Positions 56,044 to 64,000 of a stretch of 64,000 bases of DNA are shown here, one piece after another. A program made the translations under genes and the position numbers. Positions within the stretch are counted from its first letter, which is position 1, and each line of letters starts with the position of its first letter. The notes beneath the pieces were generated by a model. The model searched no databases, had not been told where the DNA came from, and saw only the letters and a list, made by a program, of their open reading frames with translations. The stretch is from Serripes groenlandicus. Lineage: Eukaryota; Mollusca; Bivalvia; Cardiida; Cardiidae. The stretch is taken from positions 41,705,175-41,769,174 of the forward strand of contig JASEVX010000008.1 of NCBI GenBank assembly GCA_031761405.1, given 5' to 3'.

Positions 56044-56265
56044 TAACCCTTTCCCTCATACAAACGAATGTTGACGCTGCTACAGCAGACGAATTTTTAA
56101 AATCAGTGTGACGAATAGGAAAAAATGCTCACTGAAAAGTTTATCCTGAAGCCACAATGTTTATTAGCTCTATTTAATTATTGTAGTTTAATATAGATAT
56201 TTTCACATGTTTGCCTGTGTTCAATAATGTTTGCTGCGGATTTGTTGTATGTGGGAAAGGGTTGA
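56044..56265. repeat. Family A MITE, diverged
   Basis: gtaaccctttccctcataca ... tgtatgtgggaaagggtt; the centre is poorly kept. A second-family SINE fragment (56390-56545, -) follows. Confidence 0.7.
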
Positions 56266-56686
56266 ATACATTGTGGGAAACGACAAATGTCAAGGTATCT
56301 GTAGTTACTTTTCTACGTACAAAATATACAGGCACATTTATCAAACGGCAATATATCCCTTATCCTACAGCCCGCAACATGCACGTATGCTTTGTAGTTT
56401 GGTGTCGTGTTCTTACTTTACTTACATTTTTAAAGTTATATCACGTCGTTTTCTTTATCCTGACACCAGCGAGTCAGTCGTAATGTAACCCCACAACCCT
56501 AAGCGCCAGGGAGGGTCAATACTGCCATTTTAAAAGTGTTATTCGCTTATGAAACTATGCACTACTTGGTACTATATTTGCGAACAATAGATATATAGTA
56601 AAAAAAGACACTACATTCGTTTTTAACCGTGTTTCTTTTCTTCATTTTCACTATTTATTTTCTTGTTCCGGTATATTTATTTGTTT

Positions 56687-56690
<4 letters not shown>

Positions 56691-56731
<41 letters not shown>
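56691..56731. repeat. (TA)n microsatellite
   Basis: About 20 uninterrupted TA units. Confidence 0.97.
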
Positions 56732-56734
<3 letters not shown>

Positions 56735-57059
56735 CACAGTTTGATCTTGGTCTACATTGCTCGCTTCTCGTGTATTGACTCTTAGCAAAAACATTTGGGA
56801 ACAAAGGGTTGATGAGATAATGTAATGAATAATACGTTTTGTATGAATTCAACGGGATAAGTATTCCGCCTTCATTGGTTGTAAATCTTGTACGACTTCT
56901 CCACCTTATCCGACACTGTAACGGTTATTTCGACCCGTCCATTGGGAAAGGGTACACGTTGGCAAGTTTCTAAACAGTGTTTGTATAGATCGTAGATCAG
57001 CCGGTGCGTCAGATTCTACATAAATTGACAGAAGCTCCTAACAACCTGTTTTAAGTAAT

Positions 57060-57245
57060 ATGTGAACAAGCTGGCAGGCCCCCTGGGATTCGCACACCCT
57101 GAGCCCGTATGGCACCTGTTCACCAAGTTTCATCGGAATCGGCAAGTCGGTTTGGGCTGTGGAGCGTCGCTTTACAAACAAACAGACAGACAGACAGCCG
57201 GAAAAGCCTGACAATAAGGGATATCTAACGAAGCGAATCCCAACA
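57060..57245 (+). mobile_element. Probable LINE 3' tail
   Basis: 'accaagtttcatcggaatcg' followed by a (CAGA)n run resembles the 3' tails of some animal non-LTR elements. Clade not assigned. Confidence 0.4.
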
Positions 57246-57363
57246 GTGTAGATCTTAATTAGACTGCTGGATGCACATGCTGTTCTGGGTTTACACCGTC
57301 CACAATATCCATATTTTACCCTTCCAATGGAGGGACTAATGCATTAGTTTGCGTTTTACACTA

Positions 57364-57602
57364 CTTTCAACAATGTTTCAGTTATATCACGACGTTTCCT
57401 GGGTAAGTTACCGGTACGGTACTACTGGACAATTTATCCTGACACTAGCCAATCATTCGTTATGATAACCCCGCAACCTTGAGCGCCAAAGAATGTAGCT
57501 ATTATTACCATTGTTACAGTCTTTGGTATGACCCGGCCGGGTATCGAAGCACGACCTCCCGCACCCGAGGCGGACGCTCTACCACTACACGACCAAGGCG
57601 GT
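57364..57602 (-). mobile_element. tRNA-derived SINE, second family
   Basis: Minus strand: 'ccgccttggtcgtgtagtgg' head with 'gagcgtccgcctcgggtgcg', B-box 'gtgcttcgatacccggcc', then 'agcgccaaag' and 'gtcaggata' complements; tail 'gtagtgtaaaacgc'. Confidence 0.8.
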
Positions 57603-57835
57603 ATACAGTAATACAACCGTAGTTAGGAAAGATTGATAATCTTGCTGACCGACATCGGAAATCGTGTTTGGCCTTAAGATAAAAATCAATAAAGACTTTA
57701 TGACAAGTTAACTGACAGAATAATAACACGTTTCATGAATTACTGAGTAGTAATAAATAGTGTTTTATGTCTGTAATATAAATTTACATCATCGAAGGTC
57801 AACCCATTTCTTAATATTTTCACTGGCTATGACCT

Positions 57836-58530
57836 TAACCCACTCCCTCACGTAGACGCTTTCTGACGCCTCTACAGTAGACGACTTTTGATATCGTAGT
57901 GGAAATTTCTACTTTTGTAAAAAAACACCTTCAGCTTCATGCAATACGTGTTGATTGATTCATAGAAGGTTTCCATATGTTTGATTATGTTTTCAAAGTC
58001 AACTGATAGAGATTTCAGCCGTCCCGCGAGAAAACCAACATTATGGCCTATGCGTATTGTTAGACCCAGATCAGCATGCGCAGTGCGCGCAGACTGATCC
58101 GGGCCGACACATTCCATCTCAGGGGGATAGAGGTATAGAGTAATGATTCCTGAAAGAGAACATCCACAGGAGAAGAAACGTGTATATCCGGGTAAGCCTG
58201 CGCGGCATGCTTATGCTGATCCGGGTCGATAGTTTAGGCAGAGTTCACAATTTTGTTTTTCACGCGGGATGGCTCATTTGTTGTATGTGGGAAAGGTCTC
58301 TCATACAGACTCTTTCTGATGATGCCTCTGCAGCAGGCGACTTTTGAAAACATTATTGCATAATAAATAATAATGAAAAGAATACTCATTATGAGCAATT
58401 TCTCCTTTTGCCACAATGTTTTTAACTCATTTCTATAATCAACATTTCTTTCATAGATATTCTTCACATTCTTCCCTAGATATTTTCAAAGACGTCCGCT
58501 TCAGATTTTTTCTATGTGGGAAAGGAATAA
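57836..58530. repeat. Decayed family A MITEs around a hAT-like piece
   Basis: 57836-58000 and 58291-58530 keep MITE ends (ttaacccactccctcacgta; ctatgtgggaaaggaat). 58046-58225 matches the inside of 34160-34501 in inverse orientation (agatcagcatgcgcagtgcg; aacatccacaggagaagaaa). Confidence 0.6.
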
Positions 58531-58802
58531 TATCGGCAATGGTGCAACTTACAATACGTGCAGTTTGAAAGAAATGGAATAGAAAAGTTACATCAACGAA
58601 TGCCTTACGTCATTATTGATATGTGTATATATTATTTACATTTATGCCGTATACCAAAATCTATTTTCGTCTTAGTCAAAGTGGATATTTACGGAGTTCA
58701 TTTTCGAAGGCAAATTAAAAATTAAAAGCTATATAGACAATACAGTGTGATCTATGATATATGAAATACAGAGTGCCTTTAACTGTAATGAAAACACGTT
58801 AT

Positions 58803-59340
58803 AGTTTAACTTGGTGTAGTGTACAGCGTCCGCCTCGGGTATGGGAGGTCGCGGGTTCGATCCCCGACCGGGTCATGCCAAGGCTTTATAAATCGAAGTG
58901 ATGACTGTTTCTTTCCTTAGCGCTCAGGGTTTTAGGAATAGCATTACGACTGATTCGCTGATGTCACGACAAATTTACCAGTGGTACGGGGTCCAATTCC
59001 ACCAACACTACTTAGCGCAAAGTAATACTTTTATTTAAAAATACCTAAACGTTTATATCATCATTTTTATTTCACTAATATTTTGTAAAACAGGAACGGT
59101 GGAATGTATTTAAATATATGCCTACGTTGACATAAATAGTTATCTTGCTGACTAGCAATACAAGTTAAGAAATGTTTTTTATTACCATTTTTATTAGGCA
59201 AACAAAAATAATAAAATCTGCTTTTAAGTATTTAAGTGATACTTAGTGCTAAGTAAGGTTGATGAAATTGGACCCTGGTAACTTACACAGGAACCGCCGT
59301 GATATAACAGAAACATTTTTATAAAGCCGCGTGACACAAC
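58803..59340 (+). mobile_element. SINE (second family) interrupted by a MITE
   Basis: Head 'ttggtgtagtgtacagcgtc' with 'cgcctcgggtatgggaggtc' and B-box 'gcgggttcgatccccgac'. The body reaches 'taccagtggtac', is broken by 58988-59275, and resumes 'tggtaacttacacaggaacc' to a 'gataaca' tail. Confidence 0.82.
58988..59275. repeat. Family D MITE, intact 288 bp
   Basis: GGGTCCAATTCCACCAACAC ... GTTGATGAAATTGGACCC, with inner ACTTAGCGC/GTGCTAAGT arms. Same family as 34550-35070; inserted into a SINE. Confidence 0.85.
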
Positions 59341-59362
59341 GTACATAAAACATAACATGAAA

Positions 59363-59573
59363 TTAACCCTTTCCCTCATACGGCAATTCTGCAGCAGACA
59401 ACTTTGAACGTACTTTGTAAAAAAATAGAAAATCTCCATAATTGAATGGATAACCTATGACAAAAAGTGGAAAACATTGTGGCAAAAGGAGAAATTGCAC
59501 GTTCTGTTTATGTTTTCAAAAAGCCGTCTGCTGCAGAGGAGTCAGAAAGCGTTTATATGAGGGAAAGGGTTAA
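59363..59573. repeat. Family A MITE lacking one hairpin arm
   Basis: TTAA on both sides; ~20 bp of the central hairpin's second arm are deleted (gaaattgcacgttctg joins gtttatgttttc). Confidence 0.83.
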
Positions 59574-59821
59574 AAACAAGTTAATGGAAAATGGTACAAG
59601 AAGGCTTTTGCGCACAGAGTTGATCCGGATCAAGATAGACACTGTTAATATCTTACTTGCACAAGATGGTTAGACATTGGTGTTAACTTGTGTCGATCCT
59701 GACACGTTGGAGCAGATCAGGACGTACATTGATTAGAAATGCAATATTTTACCTTTCCAACGGACGGGCTAAATTATTCAGACCTAACCTGTTTGCACCC
59801 GATCCAAATGCATTTGTGACT

Positions 59822-60912
59822 TAAGATACGGTTATAATGGCTTTCCATCATTGGCACTCAGAATTGTAGGGTAAGCATTACGACTGACTGGCTGGTATCA
59901 GGATTGTAGTGTAAGCATTACGACTGACTGGCTGATATCAGGATTGTAGGGTAAGCATTACGACTGACTGGCTGGTTTCAGGATTGTAGGGTAAGCATTA
60001 CGACTGACTGGCTGGTATCAGGATTGTAGTGTAAGCATTACGACTGACTGGCTGATATCAGGATTGTAAGGTAAGCATTACGACTGACTGGCTGGTTTCA
60101 GGATTGTAGGGTAAGCATTACGACTGACTGGCTGGTATCAGGATTGTAGGGTAAGCATTACGACTGACTGGCTGGTATCAGGATTGTAGGGTAAGCATTA
60201 CGACTGACTGGCTGGTATCAGGATTGTAGTGTAAGCATTACGACTGACTGGCTGGTTTCAGGATTGTAGGGTAAGCATTACGACTGACTGGCTGGTATCA
60301 GGATTGTAGGGTAAGCATTACGACTGACTGGATGGTTTCAGGATTGTAGTGTAAGCATTACGACTGACTGGCTGGTTTCAGGATTGTAGGGTAAGCATTA
60401 CGACTGACTGGCTGGTATCAGGATTGTAGGGTAAGCATTACGACTGATTGGCTGGTTTCAGGATTGTAGGGTAAGCATTACGACTGACTGGCTGGTATCA
60501 GGATTGGTTAAGGTAGGCTTTTGTGAACAGTGTAGATCTTGATTATCAGGATTGTAGTGTAAGCATTACGACTGACTGGCTGGTTTCAGGATTGTAGGGT
60601 AAGCATTACGACTGACTGGCTGGTTTCAGGATTGTAGGGTAAGCATTACGACTGACTGGCTGGTTTCAGGATTGTAGGGTAAGCATTACGACTGACTGGC
60701 TGGTATAAGGATTGTAGTGTAAGCATTACGACTGACTGGCTGGTATCAGGATTGTAGTGTAAGCATTACGACTGACTGGCTGGTATCAGGATTGTAGGGT
60801 AAGCATTACGACTGATTGGCTGGTTTCAGGATTGTAGTGTAAGCATTACGACTGACTGGCTGGTATCAGGATTGGTTAAGGTAGGCTTTTGTGAACAGTG
60901 TAGATCTTGATT
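59822..60912. repeat. 40-bp satellite derived from a SINE body
   Basis: 59822-59880 is second-family SINE sequence ('ggctttccatcattggcact'). From 59880 the 40-bp unit 'gggtaagcattacgactgac' + 'tggctggtatcaggattgta' repeats ~15.5 times. It is interrupted at 60505-60544 by 'ggttaaggtaggcttttgtg', repeats ~8 more times, and ends with the same interrupting sequence at 60873. Confidence 0.95.
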
Positions 60913-62120
60913 TGAACTGTTCAAATATTAAATACACAAGGTTGTTAGAAGTTTATGTCAGTTTGTGTACATTCTGATAAGATGGAGTAGAATACAGGCT
61001 GATCTGGTCCTAAACTTGTTATAATTGCCATCGTGTACATGTACCTTTCATGTGCACATGCTCAAACATTCATATGTATTTAGTCTATTTGCACCGGATA
61101 TAAATGCATTTGCATTTAGCGTGTTCTTTTTCATTCCATTCCAATATACATACAAAACATATATACTTCTCGATTATAAATACAGATCGCGTCATTTGTA
61201 TAGAACATATACATAGTTTGCAATGGGTGTTCATTAGAGTTAACAGTTAAGTGTAACACCGAGACAGTTGCCCATATATAATTCACTATATTAACTAGTA
61301 ACACGTTTCTATGGATTGATTCTAAAGCATAGTATCTCTATTTTATCATGATACGTAGTTGATGTTGTAAGGAATAAAGCAATCGTCTGGAAAACCGATT
61401 GGATAAAGACAACACACTGTTAACGAATATGATGTTAGAAGTGACTGCTTTAAAAACGTCTAGGGACACATTGAAGACATCCGAACATGTTGAAACAAAT
61501 TTTTGTATACATATTTAAAATCCCGAAAGGTCTTTATCATAAAACGTTTTAAAGCATAATTGTATGGATAGGCGCGCACCTATCTAACCGAAACGTCCGT
61601 GTTTAGCACTATGGATCCAATTTCGAACATAATTTAACGTTTTAAGTAACCTTTGGTAGATCAACCATTGCATTTCTGCAGTGAAACCAAGGTTTCAAAT
61701 ATTCTTAAAGGTCTAAAAAACTAAAGTAACGTAAACAAAAATGGGAAAGAAAGGAATAATACAGATTAAACTGTTATACATACACATCCCATCTGTAACA
61801 GACGTCGTTCAAAGCGTCTATTAACCAATACTAGGTAAGTAAATGTGCTTCTCCCAAGGGCACTCCATCGTGACAGCTGCAATTTGGGATCGAACTTGGG
61901 TCGTCTTGGCCAAAGTCAGAGTGATATTGTTGTCCAGTTTTTAACGCACAGAACCGTCAATCGAGATGTCGGGGTCTTAGTCCTGGAAAAGGCTGAGATG
62001 CTTTAATGTGACTCCCACTCAACTGAAGGCCTCACGTAAACACTGAGCACGTACAAGCACTAATGGTTCTTTTCAGAAAGAGCGAAACTATCGAATCAAA
62101 ATGACCTTGTATCTGACTCT
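60913..62120. other. No gene recognised
   Basis: Unassigned AT-rich sequence with short open frames. A tRNA-SINE scrap ('ctcccaagggcactcc ... gggatcgaac') lies at ~61850-61900. Confidence 0.4.
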
Positions 62121-62129
62121 GTATATCAA

Positions 62130-62960
62130 AATTAGCAGCACCTGTCAGATGGTACATCTACAATATCAAAATGCGTCAATAAACTATAAACAGCTTATAA
62201 TCCACCAGTGTATTTTGACTTTGCACATGCTCGGAAAAGGCTAAGGTATCGCACCAAAACGCCACTGTCCCTTAACCTTTTCCATAATATAGACGCCCTG
62301 ACGCTTAAAAGTCAGCTCCTGCCAGATGGTGCATTTACAATATCAAAAATGGGTCAATAAACGCTAAACAGCTTGTACTTAACCGGAGCATTTTGTCTTT
62401 GCAATGACATGAGAGAAAGAGCTAGGGTATCGCATCGAAACTCTGTTGTATCTAACAACTCTGTCTCCTTAAATGATGAACGCCTATCAGATGATGCATG
62501 TTCAGTATATAAAAAATGGTATATAAACTCTAAACAGCGTGTTCTCAACCAGAACATTTTGTCTTGTCAATGACATGAACAAGAGTTAGGGTATCGCTCC
62601 AAAACGCCTTTTGTATCTATCACTGTCCCTTAATATTTTCCCACATATATACGCTCTGACGCCTCTGCAGCAGACGGCTTTTTGAAAACATAGATTTAAA
62701 AGAAAAAATTGCCCAAAACGAGCAAACTCTCATTTTGACACAAGGTGTTCTACTTTTAGTCATATGTTATCCATTCATTTATAGATATTTTCTACCTTTT
62801 AACAAAATATGTTCAAAGTCGTCTGCTGCAGAATTGTCGTATGAGGAAAAGGGTTAAAAATTTAGCCTCTGTCTTATGGGGCATTTACAATGTCAAATTG
62901 GTCCGTAAAAGCTAAACAGCTAATTCTCAGCCATAGAATTTTGTGTTTTCAACTGCATGC
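62130..62960. repeat. ~175-bp tandem repeat, four units
   Basis: 'catttacaatatcaaaaatg', 'ctaaacagct' and 'gggtatcgc' phrases recur from about 62150, 62330, 62505 and 62880. The last unit is displaced by a MITE at 62630-62860. Confidence 0.8.
62630..62860. repeat. Family A MITE inside the ~175-bp array
   Basis: TTAA on both sides (left end mutated, ttaatattttcccacata; right tatgaggaaaagggttaa). It inserted after the array formed. Confidence 0.82.
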
Positions 62961-63394
62961 AAAACGAATCTCACACGCCAATCTATCGACCTTTTATTGG
63001 TGCTGCGGTTCATTTGTAAAGATTGGAGAAGATTTTCTGGCTGTCTTAAACATGCATGGGAGATATTGGTTTTGTTCATGTTTCCCTTATATGTATATGC
63101 ATCGTGGAGGGCTACTATATAACGGCGAAAAGTGCTATAGAGGATATTGATATGGCTTGCTCTAAATATGTGTTAACTTTATGATACAGTTTAGTAATAT
63201 TTTATAAATATAGGTGGAAAACATTCATAGAACTAACGGATGAATAATTGTCCGTGTTTTGTCTTTATTTAGACAACTGTGAAGTATTATGCATTGAAGT
63301 CGAGATATTAAATAAAACTAAACGAATACAATGGGTGAAACAACATATAGATAAATAATCTTAATGGTAATTTGGGGATTTGTTAACTATTAGA

Positions 63395-63568
63395 ATGCAT
63401 TTAAAACCTAGATATTTACTTGTTGTCTGCGTAACGTTCCTGAATTTTGCGTTTACAGATTCGAGTGTGAACAAGGGATTAAAATGCAATCAGACTCTCC
63501 CCGAGGATTTGATAGTTTGGGAAGATTCCGACGAAACGACTGTTAATGTTTCGGTCACAGGAGAAAAG
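63395..63568 (+). CDS. First exon of an unrecognised secreted or membrane protein
   Basis: ATG opens a 58-codon exon ending in phase 0 at GAAAAG/gtaaag, a good donor. It begins MHLKPRYLLVVCVTFLNFAF, a clear signal peptide, probably cleaved near FTDSS. It continues CNQTLPEDLIVWEDSDETTV then NVSVTGEK, with one Cys and two N-glycosylation sequons. The gene would continue right of the window. No family is recognised, and the promoter region (63150-63394) shows no clear motif. An upstream MITE-free stretch and a MITE cluster just after the donor frame it. Confidence 0.55.
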
Positions 63569-63589
63569 GTAAAGTCAATTTACAATGTA

Positions 63590-63960
63590 TATACTTGCAG
63601 ACGCATTTAGACACCTCTGCAGCTTACGACTTCTAGATATATTGTAGCAAAAGGAGAAATAGTCAATTATGAGCAATTTCTCCGTTTGCTAAAATGTTTC
63701 AATTATTTTACTTTCCATTATAGACAGCTTCCATGATTTAAATATTTTCCTATCGCAGACGCATTTTACGCCTTTGCAGCAGACAACTTTTGAACACTTT
63801 GAGGTAAAAGGAGAAAATGCTCATTACGCGCAATTTTTCCTTTTGCCAAAATATCTTCCTCTCTTTCCAATAATTTAACTTTATATATGTGCCACAATTT
63901 CCCGTAGATACTTTCAAAGTCGTCTGCTGCCGATTTGTTGTTACGGGGAACAGTTAAAGA
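63590..63960. repeat. Two decayed family A MITEs in the first intron
   Basis: 63590-63755 and 63756-63960 keep 'cctctgcagcttacgacttc'-type blocks and hairpins (gagaaatagtcaattatgag; gagaaaatgctcattacgcg). The right end is ttacggggaacagttaa. Confidence 0.65.
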
Positions 63961-64000
63961 TGAATCCGCGTAATAGTAGTCGGACTTCATATGTAGAATT

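Overview
The window is metazoan nuclear DNA: split genes with canonical GT-AG introns, AT-rich non-coding sequence, tRNA-derived SINEs, decayed LINEs and dense MITEs. Non-autonomous elements built from tandem ~150-170 bp cores resemble the bivalve 'pearl'/Helentron-associated elements, so a bivalve mollusc is the most likely source. That is inference; no species is claimed.

Two protein genes can be assembled exon by exon with consistent splice phases. At 606-11907 (+) lie the last five exons of a lysosomal beta-N-acetylhexosaminidase (HEXA/HEXB family), 169 residues plus the stop; its 5' part lies left of the window. At 29536-16707 (-) lies a complete eight-exon LAMP (lysosome-associated membrane glycoprotein) gene predicting 554 residues: signal peptide, two luminal domains of four cysteines each, a Ser/Thr/His-rich hinge, one membrane helix and an 11-residue tail ending in a Tyr-x-x-Leu sorting signal. 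The two genes converge tail to tail, and both products act in the lysosome. A third gene may begin at 63395 (+), where a first exon with a signal peptide and a good donor is visible.

The rest is mostly repeats. About 35 copies of one TTAA-flanked MITE (family A) are scattered throughout. Family B is also TTAA-flanked. Family C has 4-bp target duplications. Two further MITE families, SINEs with clear target-site duplications, and a decayed hAT-like element are also present. Elements with tandem cores occupy 1-345, 4424-6222, 7985-9712, 13142-13832 and 39690-41045. Satellites include a 50-bp array (14.2-15.0 kb), an 86-bp array (18.4 kb), a 44/54-bp array beside a LAMP splice donor (26.4-27.4 kb), a ~170-bp array (43.0-43.7 kb), a 2.7-kb 30-bp array (48.0-50.7 kb), a 40-bp array grown from a SINE tail (59.8-60.9 kb) and a ~175-bp array (62.1-63.0 kb). 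Two decayed LINEs fill 50.7-55.7 kb.

The most interesting points are: a duplicated hexosaminidase exon whose second copy is cut by a tandem-core element carrying perfect nuclear-receptor palindromes; a ladder of copies of a LAMP splice donor; duplicated splice sites elsewhere in LAMP; and MITE families with different ends that share the same internal hairpin core.
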